Notes: a model not told the origin generated them from the sequence alone. DNA of 64,000 bases from Proteles cristata cristata (GCA_017311185.1 JAESUZ010003403.1:62001-126000); one strand, 5' to 3'; shown: positions 1 to 11,466, counted from the stretch's first letter. Numbers and translations: made by a program.

Positions 1-491
1 TGTTTTCTTTCTCTTAGCATGATGTCAAGTTTTGTCCATATTTTAGCATGTACCAGTACTTCATTTCTTTCATGGATAAAACTCTACTATTATATAGATA
101 AACTACACTTTGTTCATCCATTCATCAGTTGATGGGTATTTAGAATGTTTCTAACTTTTGGCAGTATGAATTATGCAGCTATCATCATTTGTGTACAAGT
201 TTCTGTATGGAAATATATTCTTATTTCTTTTGAGTATAATTCCTAGGAGTGGATTTGCTGGGCCAAAGGTAATTTTATGTTTAACATTTTGAGAAACCAC
301 CAGACTATGTTCCAAAATTGCTGTTCCATTTTCCATACCCACCATGTGTGTGAAGGTTCTGACTTCTCCACATCCTCCTCATCATGGTCTTTTTTATGAT
401 ATGGCCATCCCGGTGAGTATAAAGTAGTATCCCACTGTGGTTTTGAATTGTGTTACCCTGATGACTAATGATGTATATTATCTGTTTGTGA

Positions 492-722
492 CTTTTTTTT
501 TCAAAATTTTTTCAATGTTTGTTTATTTTTGAGAGACAGAACATGACTGGGAGTCAGGGAGGAGCAGAGAGAGGAAGACACAGAATCTGAAGCAGGCTCC
601 AGGCTCTGGCTGTCAGCACAGAGCCCGACATGGGGCTTGAATTTACAAACCGTGAGATCATGACCTGAGCTGAAGTCAGACACTTAACTAACTTAACACT
701 TAACACTTAACCCAGGCACCCC
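492..722 (-). mobile_element. Felid CanSINE, nested in L1
   Basis: Reverse-oriented tRNA-Lys-derived SINE. The T-rich tail is at the left (492-530), followed by the GA-rich body, 'gctgtcagcacagagccc' at 607-624, and the head complement ending 'cccaggcacccc'. It splits the old L1, whose sequence resumes at 723, so it is younger than that L1. The pol III B box is decayed. Confidence 0.93.
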
Positions 723-896
723 TCTTTTTACAATCTTATTGTTCATTTGTATGTCTTCTTTGGAGAGAAGTCTATTCATGTATTTGCTGTTTTTAGTTGG
801 GTTATTTATCTTTTTATGATTCAGTAGTAAGAGTTCTTTATAAATTGAGGATACAGTCCCCTTGTCAGATATAAGATTTGCAAATATTTTATCCAA
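693..896 (-). pseudogene. L1 ORF2 C-terminal relic
   Basis: A 67-codon open stretch on the minus strand. From about residue 3 to 55 it resembles the conserved C-terminal region of L1 ORF2p, including 'DKGTVSSIYKELLLLNHKKI' and 'MNRLLSKEDIQMNN'. This region lies downstream of the reverse-transcriptase domain. It is a fragment of a dead element. Its first codons lie in SINE sequence, so the apparent start is accidental. Confidence 0.8.
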
Positions 897-1029
897 ATAC
901 CGTATGTTGTCTTTTCAGTTTCCTGATACTGCCTTTGAAAGACAAAACTTTTAATTTTGATTAGAGTCCAATTTATCTTTCTTTTGATCAATATGTAAAG
1001 TCAAAGTATATTTCTATATCATAGGAATA

Positions 1030-1975
1030 AACTGTGATAGAATTTGAAAATTAAAATACCATTTTTTAAATTTTTAAAAAAATTGTATTTAGTTTTGAGA
1101 GAGAGACAGAGAGCAAGTGGGGGAGGGCCAGAGAGAGAGGGGGAGACACAGAATCTGAAGCAGGCTGCAGGCTCTGAGCTGTCAGCACAGTCTGACATGG
1201 GGCTTGAACTCCCAAACCATGAAATCATAACCTGAGCCAAAGTCAGACACTTAACCGCCTAAGCCACCCAGGTGCCTCTAAAATACCATTTGAAACAAGA
1301 TCAAAATATGAAACATTTAGGAATAAGTATGGCAAAATATATGTAACATCTGAATGTAAAACCTATAAAACATTATACCTAAAAGTTTAAAGGACCAAAT
1401 AAATGAAAGGTATTTCCTCTTCATGGTTTGAAAATTCCATGCTCTTAAAGTGACAGTTCCTCCCAGTATTCTTTAAAGAGTCAAAGAAATAATTAGAAAA
1501 CTGTTCATGAAATTTTTGTAGAAATTGACCAAATGATTCTAAAATTTTTGTGACAGTCCAAACAAGTATAACCAAAAAGAATTAAGAAACAGAACAAAAG
1601 TGACTTACCTTCAAGATATTTTATAAAGCTATGGTAATCAAGGTAGGGGTAATACTGTTGTACATGGTGATAAATTGACTAATGGAATAGAAGGAGCCAA
1701 TAAATACATTGGCACGAAGAGAATTAACTGACTTTCAGTGGGGGGATAGGAATTCATGGAGAAAGATTAAACTTTTAGTATGGAGCTAGACCTATTGAAT
1801 ATCCATATGCAAAGAAATTAAGCTTCATAATCCTATATGCTCCACACAAAATTACATCAAAATAGACCATGGATATAAATATAAAACTTCAAACATTTGC
1901 AAGAAAACATAGGATGTAATTTCATGATTTAGGATTAGCAACGTTTCTATTGCAAATATGGTAGCAGAGTGACCA
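1030..1975 (+). mobile_element. Inverted 5' arm of the same old L1 (ORF2, sense)
   Basis: The plus strand reads as sense L1 ORF2 just upstream of the 1-1010 segment. Recognisable phrases include 'aggaataagtatggc' near 1319, 'aaagctatggtaatcaagg' at 1625-1643 and 'gcaagaaaacatagga' near 1898. It ends in 'gattagcaacg' near 1943. In L1 coordinates that point lies next to where the antisense arm begins, as expected for twin priming. A SINE at 1065-1278 interrupts it. No open frame survives. Confidence 0.8.
1065..1278 (-). mobile_element. Felid CanSINE with 13-bp target-site duplication
   Basis: Reverse-oriented SINE running from its AT-rich tail to 'cacccaggtgcctc'. It is flanked by a perfect 13-bp direct repeat, TAAAATACCATTT, at 1052-1064 and 1279-1291. 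The repeat marks the insertion site inside the inverted L1 arm. GA-rich body at 1095-1150. Confidence 0.95.
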
Positions 1976-3271
1976 TGTTTCATATGTTATATATATGTGT
2001 GTGTTATGTATGATTATCTTTATTAGAAAATTCACAATCAGCAAAGTATTTTTTTTTTTTTTATATCCTGAAAACCTACTTGTCAAGGTTTACAATCCAT
2101 AAGAATGAAGTACTTGGGATTTTTGCTAGTGTTAATGGAATCTAAGAATGAGTTTGTAGATAATTGAAATTATTACATTATTGGTTATTCCAATCTAATA
2201 ACATTTTACCCTTTCTATATATTTAAATATTCTTGGGTGACTCTCAAAATTTACATATTTCATTTCATGTGATAGAAATGTATATGAACTCTTTCTTAAA
2301 GTTATATCAATCTGTATACCCACCATCAGGTGTGAATACTAAGTAACATAAATCTGTGGTAAAACAGGGATTTTATTTTTCTCACTATGTTAAAAATATA
2401 TCATTTTGTATTAATTACATTTGATATGTATCTGTGCTACTTATTTGAAGTTACTTTAAAAATTGTTCCACCATGATTGATGCTAATATTTTCTTTTTGA
2501 TTTTGTTCTTTAATTTTAAAATGTTTACATGTAGCTTTTCAGCTTTAAGTTTCCTTTTCCACTCATTATTAGTACATATTTATAAGCTGATCTTTGTAAA
2601 ATTTCTTTCTCCCGTCGTCTTGATCTGAAACGCCAATTAGAAGTAAATTAAGCTCTCCCTTCCTCTTTATTTTAGTATCTCATTCATATTTTCTGAAAAT
2701 GTAGGTCTCTAGTTTTAGTTAAGTTTTGAACTATTTACGATAATTGAATCCTATCTTCAGCAGTAACTAATATGTTCTATAGTCATTCAATTACTTTTTT
2801 AATTCATAGAAAATTAAATGTTATCTTTTTTTTCAATTAAACTTTCACATGTTATAACTGATAATGTTTCATTTTTCTTGCTTTTAAAGAATTTAAGCTT
2901 GGCTTCTCATTTCTTTGTTCATAATAGTTATTTTACCTTTTCTTTCTGGCATTTTCTGTATTTATAGATCTGCAGATCTTGTGTCTCCCCGTATCCTGTT
3001 TGTTCTAATCCAAAAGAAATAATGACTTGGCCACCCACGTGTTTGATTACTATTTACTGTTTTTTTGTTTTGTTTTCTTTTTGTAAAAAGGCTTGGAGAA
3101 ATACATGAGCCCTAGGAGGAAAGTATGTTCTCCCAGAGAGGATTTGCATTGCTTCTAACAGACACTGAAGCACCACCAATCCAAGAAAATTTTAAATTAG
3201 AATTTTAACATGAGGGTTTTCAATACACAATTTGAGAAATCTATACTATGTTTGCTTTAGAGTTACATTTC
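1976..3271. other. AT-rich DNA, no recognised gene or repeat
   Basis: Long AT-rich stretch with a T run at about 2048-2062 and no usable open frame. Some phrases between 2600 and 3000 faintly recall antisense ancient L1, but the match is too weak to call. CpG is rare apart from a small group at 2613-2632. Confidence 0.5.
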
Positions 3272-3440
3272 TTTTTTTTTAAGTTTATTTATTTATTTTG
3301 AGAGAAGGAGGGAACGAGAGAGAGAGATGGAGACAGAGAGACAGAGAGAGAGAGGCAGGTTCCAAGTGGGGCTTGAATTTAGGAACCTTGGGATCATGAT
3401 CAATAGTCAGACACTTAACTCACAGCCATCCAGGCACCTC
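3272..3440 (-). mobile_element. CanSINE, diverged
   Basis: Reverse-oriented SINE with a T run at 3272-3281, a (GA)n-rich body to 3355, then 'ggcttgaatttaggaacc' and a damaged head ending 'caggcacctc'. At about 170 bp it is shorter than a full copy (about 210-230 bp) because part of the tRNA-unrelated region is missing. Confidence 0.88.
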
Positions 3441-5604
3441 CATAGTAATACCTTTCAAAGATCTTTTTCCTCACTTGCCTTCCCTGCTCAGTGTCAAGCA
3501 GGAATGTTGTTACTCAGATATCGGATTAGAGGACCCACGTTTATCCCTCTCACATATGCCCAGAATTGTTAGACACCCCTTCATAAGTGAATTGTTAGCT
3601 AATCTTTCTGTGTGTTGTATGCCAGGAGGCCATGTAAGCACAGCATCATCAAAGTAACCAAACATTCTCAAGCAAAACCAACTTTATTACTCAGTTTCTC
3701 AATCTGTGTTTGCATCTTCAGTTAGAATATGTTCATAAAATTAGGGAGGCTTTTAGAAATACATTTTGCTATATTTCCCAGAATTTTTATATGCTGACCT
3801 GACAGATACCTAACGTGTCATATTGCAAGAAATGGAGAACACAGCTATATTTTATTATTTCTAGTTTTTGGCTAATTCACTTTGGCAGATGTTTTATGAA
3901 TATATATAACTTTTAATCTTATTTTACATGGTTATGTTACTTTAGTTTGTCTAACTTTTTCAAATATATATGCCAAGCTAATGCCTGTATTGTACTGATC
4001 TGTTTGAATATTAAAGCATACACCAAATTCTTTTAAAACAGAAATTCTGATTTATCCATTCTAAAGCAATGACAGAATCAATTTCCAAGAAGAAATACAT
4101 TATTTCACACTGAATTATTTTAACCTGTGACCTACTTGTCTAGTTTTCAATTTACCTACTTGTCTAGTTTTCAATTTTAATTTTTGTGTTTATTCATCAT
4201 TCGTTTATAAATGTGGTCCTTAGTTTGCAAAATTCTAAGCTAAAAAAATACTTCCCATGCACCCCCCAAAAAAATCCGTTTGGCAGTTTTATGATAGGCA
4301 GGCAGGGTTTGGAAGGAACCATAAGAAAACCACAGAGCTTTGAAAACATATTGGCAGGGGCTGGAAGCAAATATAAGCTCACAAATGTGAAAACAATGAT
4401 GGCATTGCAAAAAGTATCATTTACAAGTCATGGCGATTTTCTGCGTACAACCGGAGGCAAGCTTAAATCAAACTTTAATATGTTAAAAGTAGTTCACCAA
4501 ATAATAAACACAGAGAAAAAACTTAACTTAATATGAATTGATATGAAAGTTTTTCATTTTAGAGCAGGTCATTTGAAAACATGAATATTTTATGAATTTT
4601 GTATTATGGATTCGCCAATAGTATGTGTATACCTTAAATCAGAAAAAAAAAAAAAAGGAAAATTGTCACAATCTGAATGGTACTGTATTTACTAGAAAGT
4701 TAATCCTACTTTTTTTCTCTTTTATTTTTTTGAGCAAGCACATTTTTTTTATAACAGCTATCCTATAAAATAAGAAAGCTAAAGTCAAAGTAAAAATAGT
4801 TTAAAGACTATATGAAGTATTAACATTTTTTTTTTCACAATAAACCAGGGCAGACCTAAACAATATAGCTTCATTTACGGTACAGAGAGAGCAGCTGCTG
4901 TAACTTTATTAGCCTTCCTTTCTCACCAGCAGCCTTAATTAGGATACCACTAATTAATGGAGTATTCTTCCAGAGGGCTAAATAGAATTAACTTCTTTGA
5001 ATTTGACCTGAAAGAATATGCCATGAACTCTAAAATTTAGTGAACTTAAGAGACTCAAATGTTAAGATTCAACATCTTTTTTTTAAGCATTCTGAAAAAA
5101 CAATACAAATTTCCCAATTTACAAAATACAGGGTATTTCCCTAATAATTCAGTTGTCTTTTTCTTTAATTAATAAAATATTCTCAGTAACTTAATTTTTA
5201 TTATTTGCATAATTTAGTGCACTTAAATATGTTGAAATATGTTCATATAGACTATAGCATGTGTTTTCTTTAAATTATGTAAATCTGCTAAATAAACAAA
5301 TTCCAGTACATCAAGTTAAATCTCACTATTCTAAAGTTATATTTTAAATATGATTTCTTAGGTAGGAAACTCGTTTCTATTTATTATAATTAAACATCCA
5401 GTCATAAAAGAAAAAAATTAGAATCTATATAATCAAATAATGCACTAGATTTCACAGTGCCTGAAATCCCATTCTCTTTCATATGATGTACTCACTGTAG
5501 TTAGTAGAAGATAAACCACATGTTCATAAGTGGTACTTCATCTTATTCAAATACCTATTTTTGGGAAAAAAAAAAAACATCCACAACTATAAAGAAATAC
5601 CTAG
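3441..5604. other. Unique AT-rich region with a 116-codon open frame
   Basis: No interspersed repeat is recognised here. It contains a perfect 24-bp tandem duplication (4130-4177), an open frame of 116 codons at 4186-4536 that I cannot assign, A runs near 4642 and 5563, and a TAATTA-rich patch at 4933-4960 of the type seen in homeodomain-binding noncoding elements. The open frame has no recognisable domain or signal peptide and is probably fortuitous. Confidence 0.5.
4130..4177. repeat. Perfect 24-bp tandem duplication
   Basis: Two identical adjacent copies, 4130-4153 and 4154-4177, each beginning ACCTACTTGTCTAG and ending TTCAATTT. The lack of any mismatch suggests a recent duplication or conversion event. 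Confidence 0.97.
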
Positions 5605-5826
5605 GGGGTGCCTGGGTGGCTCAGTCAGCTAAGCGTCCGACTTTGGCTTAGGTCACGATCTCACAGTTCCTGGGTTCGAGCCTCTCATAGGGCTCTGTAC
5701 TGACAGCTAGCTCAGAGCCTGGAGTCTGTTTCTGATTCTGTGTCTCCTTCTTTCTCCGACCCTCCCCTGCGCATGCTGCCTGTCTCTCTATCTCTCTCAG
5801 AAATAAATAAAAATTAAAAAAGAAAA
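5605..5826 (+). mobile_element. Felid CanSINE
   Basis: Head 'ggggtgcctgggtggctc' with A box 'tggctcagtcagc' and a near-intact B box 'ggttcgagcct' at 5673-5683. Body 'gctcagagcctggagtc', CT-rich stretch, and tail 'aaataaataaaaattaaaa'. Short imperfect flanking repeats (AAATACCT) suggest the insertion site. Confidence 0.95.
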
Positions 5827-6415
5827 AAATACCTGGCACAAAGAACCAATCTCATTAATGTATTTTTAAATTAATAAATATCGTGAATATCTTTTAGAGC
5901 AGCCTCACCAGGAATACATTCATGTAGATATAATAACTGCATTCCTAAGAATTCCTGATGAAGGTCTTATTGCCTCACTGTCATATTCTCTTGGTATTTC
6001 TTTATATGAACCCAGTTGAAAGTAGAGAGCAAGGGAGGCTAAATTTTATGTAATCCATAAAGGTCTTGGAGCCTAGTGAAGAGTGGAGAAGAATAGGATA
6101 GAGAGAGAATTTAGGGCAATCAAGAATATTTCAGTGTAATCTGGCAACAGTTGATTACTTTCAAAATGTTTGAATTCTTTTTGATCTTTCAAATCTCAGA
6201 ATCAAACATAGGTAGAAATTAGTTACTATGCTATGGACTTTACGAATGGAGATTCACTCTTGCACCCATCTATTTTACCTTTAGCACAACTAGACTTTGG
6301 CTATCCATTCTGATTCTCAATATTCAAAAAATTCAGTTGTCAAGGCTCCTTGGAAAAGAAAGTGGGTTCTCACTCTCTGGTTGCTTAAGACAAATTGTTC
6401 AAAAGAGTAAATTCC

Positions 6416-6632
6416 AGGGACCCTTGGGTGGCTCAGTCGGTAAGCGTCCAACTTCGGCTCAGGTCACGATCTCACGGCTCTTGGGTTCAAGCCCCGCATC
6501 AGGCTCTATGCTGACAGCTAGCTCAGAGCCTGGAGCCTGTTTCAGATTCTGTATCTCTCTCTCTCTTTGACCCACCCCTGCTCACACTGTCCCTCTCTCT
6601 CTCAAAATAAATAAAACATTAAATTTTTTTTA
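6416..6632 (+). mobile_element. Felid CanSINE with 15-bp target-site duplication
   Basis: Starts at 'agggacccttgggtggctc'; the B box has decayed by one CpG transition ('ggttcaagccc'). Flanked by a perfect 15-bp repeat AAAAGAGTAAATTCC at 6401-6415 and 6633-6647. Ends in an A/T-rich tail. Confidence 0.96.
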
Positions 6633-7167
6633 AAAAGAGTAAATTCCTGATATTAAAAAATCAAATAAGATAATTTTATATCTTTGCTAAGTATGAGAAT
6701 ACAGTATGATAATATATTACAAGTTTGAAAGATATTTCCCACCATTGATTGAAAACTTGTAATTCAGAGGAATTCTGTCTCATTTTGGAAATGAGTTCCA
6801 CTGCTTATGCCCTTCTATCTTTAGCTAAGAATAATGAAAAAAATAAAAATAATCACTATGTCACATCAGAATCATCTCACATGCAAAGCAAATAATTCAA
6901 ATAGCTGCCAATACAATGAAAATTGTAACACCAAAGTTACAATAATTTATTATTTTAAAAAAGCCAAATTATTGACATTGTTCTAATAATCGGAACAGAG
7001 AAGGCTGGAATCATTAAATAGTTTATGGGCACATTCCTGAATCCAAGGTAATACAGAATGGCAACAGGACAATGGGGTAAACAAAAAAATTATGGTTATA
7101 TCCTTTTGCAATAGGGTATCTGCTTATGTATTTTGGGTAACCAGCTTATCAGTAACTGATCCAGTAT

Positions 7168-7295
7168 TGCCTATGTTTTCTGATTATAATATTATAATAA
7201 TATCATAATAATATTACTTGATATGATTGTTGTAAAAATTAAGTGAATTAATATATTTCAGTGCTCCAAATATTATCTGGCACATGGTAAGATTA
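7168..7295 (+). mobile_element. MIR (ancient mammalian SINE), 3' half
   Basis: Matches the 3' half of MIR: 'gattgttgtaaaaattaagt' at 7224-7243 and 'atctggcacatggtaagatt' at 7275-7294. These correspond to the conserved core-to-tail part of MIR ('gttgtgaggattaaatgag', 'gcctggcacatagtaag'). The A/T run in the middle is expanded. Confidence 0.75.
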
Positions 7296-7510
7296 TATGT
7301 GATATTTATACACTGTTATAAATATCATGGCCAAATGGACACTGCCAAATATGCTGTTGATGAAGAAACCAGAGAAAAAGGAAGAGCTTAGGAAATACAG
7401 AACTTATGAGTGATTCTGTAAATAAAATGTAATAAAATAAATTTTATGGGCACAAGATAGAGTCCTCCAACATGAACCAAAATGGCATTTATTGTCTAAA
7501 TAGTATTCAT

Positions 7511-7732
7511 GGGGGTGCCTGGGTGTTTCAGTCAGCTAAGCATCTGGCTCTTGGCTTCATTTCAGGTCATAATCTCATGGTTGGTGAGTTCAAGCCCTGC
7601 ATTAGGCTCTGTGCTGACAATGTGGAAGCTGCTTGGGATTCTCTCTCTTTCTGACTCGCTGCCCCTCCTCTCTCTCTCTCTCTCTCTCTCTCAAAAAAAA
7701 AAATAGAACTTTAAAAAATAAAATAAAATAAA
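7511..7732 (+). mobile_element. CanSINE, older subfamily
   Basis: Head 'gggggtgcctgggtgtttc'. The middle reads 'gctgacaatgtggaagctgc' and 'ttgggattctctct' rather than 'gctcagagcctggagcctg', a layout seen in older CanSINE subfamilies. It has a long pure (CT)n run at 7668-7692 and an A-rich tail of AAAAT/AAATA units. Confidence 0.93.
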
Positions 7733-8699
7733 CTAGATCTTTAAATTAATAGAGAAATAAATAGACATATATATATAGATAAATAGTTCATGGAATGAAA
7801 AATACATAATAGCAAAGTACTGTGAGAGGTACATCAGTTAATTGAGCACTGAACTAAATAAAGGCAATTATAGATATACAATATAAGAAAATGCTAAAAT
7901 GGATAAATCTTTAAAAGCAAAAGTTATTAAAAACCATCAAACTAAGAAAATGGAAAGGAAAAGGAGATGAGACCCAGTCTAAATATCTGTTTCACTGTCT
8001 TTCATATTTGGAACTCAGCAGTTATTTCATAGTTGTTCATTTGATAAATATTTGCATATCCATGTGTCAAAGAACTCTAAGTGTTTGAAATGTAGTATTT
8101 AATACAGTAGACAAAATTCACCATTTCATGATGTTTGCTTGCCTTCTAGAGAAATGGAAAATAAATAATAACATATGCAAAAAATTACTGTTTTATGTTA
8201 AAACTTCAATTAATTCAATTTTAAATAACAATCTGCATTGTCAAAATTCAGTTTTTGACAAAACAATGTCTGAAAAAGATGCCATGAGGTCTTGATTAGG
8301 CTTTCCCAGCTTAGTAGTCAACTTTAGTATCTTTTCATAATATTTTTCACTAAAAGTTTTTCTTTTCTGAAATCATGTGCATGTCCTTACCTGTTTTTAT
8401 ATTGTTTTGATTATGACTTTTTTATTTGTTTATAGATGCTAATCATATATTACTAATACAAACAATACCCCAAATTTAGGTCTGAATTTTTGTCAAATCA
8501 AATTTGCTGTTTTTAAAAATTAGCTTTAAAAATAACAGCATTTCTTAACAAAATTTTTACACATTTCACATTAAGGATGGAAAGACATGTGTAAAGTATA
8601 TTCTGGAGTTATTTTTGATTTATGAATTTAATTGTATATTTCTTATATGGCTTATTTAATGTGTATTACCTTCTTCCTCAATTGATCTGTGAACTTACC
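7733..8699. other. AT-rich DNA, no firm assignment
   Basis: No gene or clear repeat. The last part, from about 8340, may already belong to the antisense L1 called from 8700, but it is too diverged to be sure. Confidence 0.45.
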
Positions 8700-8994
8700 T
8701 CTGCAACTTCCAATTTTCCTTTCGTATCTAAGTTTTCTCAGAACTCTTTTTCTGTTCATTGATCTATATGTTAATTGTTGTACCAGTACCATACTGTTTT
8801 AATTTCTATAGCTTTTTGATAAAGCCTTATGTCTGATATAATTTCCCCTCTTTCTCTGCTTTTCCTTTCCAGAAAGATCCTCAGTATTTTCTACCCCTTT
8901 TTTACACTTTTAGAGTAATGTATATTGTAAGGATGTTTTTTTATAAGGTTAAGAATTTCCTATTGCTAGTTTACTAAAAGAATTCCTAATTATC
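8700..8994 (-). mobile_element. Old L1 ORF2 fragment, antisense (left piece)
   Basis: Antisense ORF2 text such as 'tgttcattgatctatatgtt' (8753-8772) and 'ccagtaccatactgtttt' (8782-8799), then 'attgctagtttactaaa' near 8961. The continuation of the L1 appears about 790 bp to the right at 9785. Confidence 0.75.
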
Positions 8995-9784
8995 TCTGAT
9001 ATCAAGTAGGATGGAGAAGCCTATGGCAGAACAGTACTCCCTGTAAGAAATAGAAAAGTGAGATAAAAACATCAATGTATTGTGTTTAAAGCCATGAAAT
9101 AGGTACTGAAGCATCAAGGACTAGAGTGACCATGTTTCTATAGAGGAGAACTCTACAGGAGTAACCTGCCATCTGTTGGGGTATCTTTAGTTCCTTGCCT
9201 TTCATTGTTTCTTAGTTGCCTTTTCCCCACCCCCACCCACCTTTCACACTTGTTCTGTACCTAAGGTCAAACTGCATCATGTTTTACATTTCTCCAGAGA
9301 GGAATTTGTCACTGTCAAGAACTTAGAGGGATCTGAGATTGCATCCTACTTGAAAACTATCTAGTTAACTTTTCTTGTTTTCATAGATGCTTGTGGAAGA
9401 CATAGGTACAAAGGGCTTTGTTACTCATGAGGGAGCGAGCAGAAAAGTGTTTCATGCTTGTCACTTCCCTTGGATCCCCTCCCCTAAATCAAGGGGAGTG
9501 ATCCAAAACTAGACTGTGTGGATGCTGTACACACAGTAGGTTTGTGTGGCATCTGTGGAACAATGAGCTTAAGAAACCCCTAGACTTACAAGTGACCTAC
9601 TGCCAGGTTTTCCCATTGTTCCCTCTTGGAGATGGGCCTTCTCTCTATTGTTCTGAAAAGTGAGCAGGTGGTTTCTGGTGAAAGAACAGAGAGGTCTTTA
9701 TCTTTACTATCTGAGCGAATTAGTGTTAATTGCTAAAAATAAAGGAATGTAAGAGATACGTGGAGAATTGCGTCCTAATAGTCA
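8995..9784. other. Unclassified ~0.8 kb insertion inside an L1
   Basis: The block separates two pieces of one antisense L1 that should be nearly continuous. Its composition differs from the surrounding L1 (higher GC, C-rich tract 'ccccacccccacccacc' at 9227-9243). It includes 'cttggatcccctcccc' and its complement-like 'aggggagtgatcc'. It has no open frame of note. The length and composition would suit a solitary LTR, but I cannot match it to a family or define TG...CA ends. Confidence 0.5.
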
Positions 9785-10330
9785 TATAATTTGCATCTTT
9801 CATTTTGTTAATGCAGTATATCACATTCACTGATTTGTAGATGTTGAACCAAACTTTCATCCTTGGAATTAATCCCACTTGATTAAGGTGTATGTTCCTT
9901 TTAATGTATTGTTGAATTCAGTTGGCTAATATTTTGTTCAGGATTTTTCATCTGTTCATCAAGGATATTGGTCTATAATTTTCTTTCCTTGTGGTGTTCT
10001 TGACTGGTTTTGGTATTGTGGTAACACTGGCCTCATAAAATAAGTTTGGAAGGGTTTCCTCTTCTATTGTTTTGGAAAAGTTTAAGATGGTCTAATATTA
10101 ATTCTTTGATTTTTTTTTTTGAATGTTGGGTATAATTCACCAGTGAAGCTATCTTTTCCTGAACTTTCGTTTGTCAGAAAGTTTTTGATTACTGACACAA
10201 TCTCCTTACTAGTAATCAGTTCAGATTTTCTATTTTGTATGGTTCAGTAATGGTAGGTTGTATGTTTCTAGGTTTGTCCAGTTTGTTGGTGTAAAATTGT
10301 TCATAGTACCCTCTTATGGTAATGCATATT
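9785..10330 (-). mobile_element. Old L1 ORF2 reverse-transcriptase region, antisense (right piece)
   Basis: Clear antisense RT-region text: 'tttgttaatgcagtatatca' (9805-9824), 'tcatcaaggatattggtc' (9956-9973), 'ggttttggtattgtggtaac' (10006-10025) and 'actggcctcataaaataag' (10026-10044). It is riddled with stops. It continues the fragment at 8700-8994. Confidence 0.85.
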
Positions 10331-10579
10331 ACATCAAGATTAATATCTAAATTGTATCCTCTCATATTGCCAAAATATACAGTCAATACATTTGTTATTT
10401 TAAGACTGAGACAAATGGATATTCTCATAAACACTCTTATTGAATGTAAGTTGTCAGAGCTTTTCTGAATAGGATTTTTCCAACATTTATCAAAACTTGC
10501 AGTTATTACTAAATAATGACTGAAATTCAAGTTGAAGTCAAACTAAGTTATGATTTTATTTCCTGCAGATTTGCAAATA

Positions 10580-10606
10580 TGTGTGTGTGTGTGTGTGTGT
10601 GTGTGT
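10580..10606. repeat. (TG)n microsatellite
   Basis: About 13 uninterrupted TG units in unique AT-rich sequence. Likely polymorphic in length. Confidence 0.98.
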
Positions 10607-10689
10607 ATAAAAATCTAATGACTAAATTATGGCATGAAACCAATGCAATGGGACTGTTTATATATTGTGATGAAACTGTAAAGGGTATA

Positions 10690-10998
10690 ATCATTGTGGT
10701 TAACATTTACCATTGTATAGTACATTTCAAGATACTAATACCCTAAGCTCCAGAAATTCTACTCTGTGGATTAATTTATGCAAGAAGATATATCCAAGAA
10801 TGTTCAGAGCAGCATTATTCATAAGAGACTAAATGATAAATGCACAACTGAATTGTAGCAACAGGCAATGAATTACTACAAAGTGATGGAAATAAGTTAA
10901 CTGCAACCATACACAATCAGATTCCTGATTCTTAGAAATAAAATCTTGAGTTAAAGTATGATTCTATGTATGTACATTTAAAAAGCTAGATGAAGTAA
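10690..10998 (+). mobile_element. Old L1 3' end, sense
   Basis: Sense L1M-like 3' region: 'gttcagagcagcattattca' (10802-10821), then 'tatgattctatgtatgtaca' (10957-10976), matching the conserved 'gttcatagcagcattattca' and 'tatgattccatttatatga'. No polyadenylation signal survives. Opposite in orientation to its L1 neighbours, so a separate insertion. Confidence 0.7.
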
Positions 10999-11415
10999 AT
11001 ATATATATATATATATAATTTAAATTCAAGTTAGTTAACACATCGTGTAATATTGGTTTCAAGAGTAAGTCCCAGTGATTCATCGCTTACATATAACACT
11101 CACTGCTCATCCTGACAAGTGCCCTCCTTAATGCCCATCACCCAGTTAGCCCATGCCCCTATCTACCTCCCCTCTAGCAAACCTCAGTTTTTTTCTCAGT
11201 ATTTAAGAGTCTCATGGTTTGTCTCTCTCTCTGTTTTTCTCTTATTTTCCTTCCTTTCCCCTGTGTTCATCTGTTTTGTTTCTTAAATTCCACATAGGAG
11301 TGAAATCATATATTTGTTTTGTCTTTGACTTATTTTGCTTAGCAAAATATGCTCTGGTTCATGCATGTTGTTGCAAATGGCAAGATTTCATTCTTTTTGG
11401 TCTCCAAATAATATT

Positions 11416-11417
<2 letters not shown>

Positions 11418-11465
<48 letters not shown>
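11418..11465. repeat. (TG)n microsatellite within L1
   Basis: About 24 TG units lying at the place where related L1 copies have a short 'tgtatatatata' stretch, so the microsatellite appears to have grown from L1 sequence. Confidence 0.97.

Positions 11466-11466
<1 letters not shown>

Larger units (their letters stand above)
1..1010 (-). mobile_element. Old L1 (LINE-1), 3' part of ORF2, antisense
   Basis: The plus strand reads as the reverse complement of the L1 ORF2 C-terminal region and runs off the left window edge. Typical antisense L1 phrases are present, such as 'cattcatcagttgatgg' near 120 and 'tttgctgggccaaagg' near 252. The copy is heavily diverged with many stops, which suggests an ancient mammalian L1M subfamily. 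It is interrupted by a SINE at 492-722. It is the 3' arm of a 5'-inverted insertion whose other arm is 1030-1975. Confidence 0.85.

Noticed and set aside
4186..4536. 116-codon frame as a small gene
   Set aside because: AT-rich composition, no family resemblance, no splice or promoter support, and a 61-codon frame on the other strand. Probably fortuitous.
5605..5826. SINE heads with A and B boxes as tRNA genes
   Set aside because: The tRNA-like part is followed by the CanSINE body and A-rich tail, so these are retroposons rather than functional tRNA genes.
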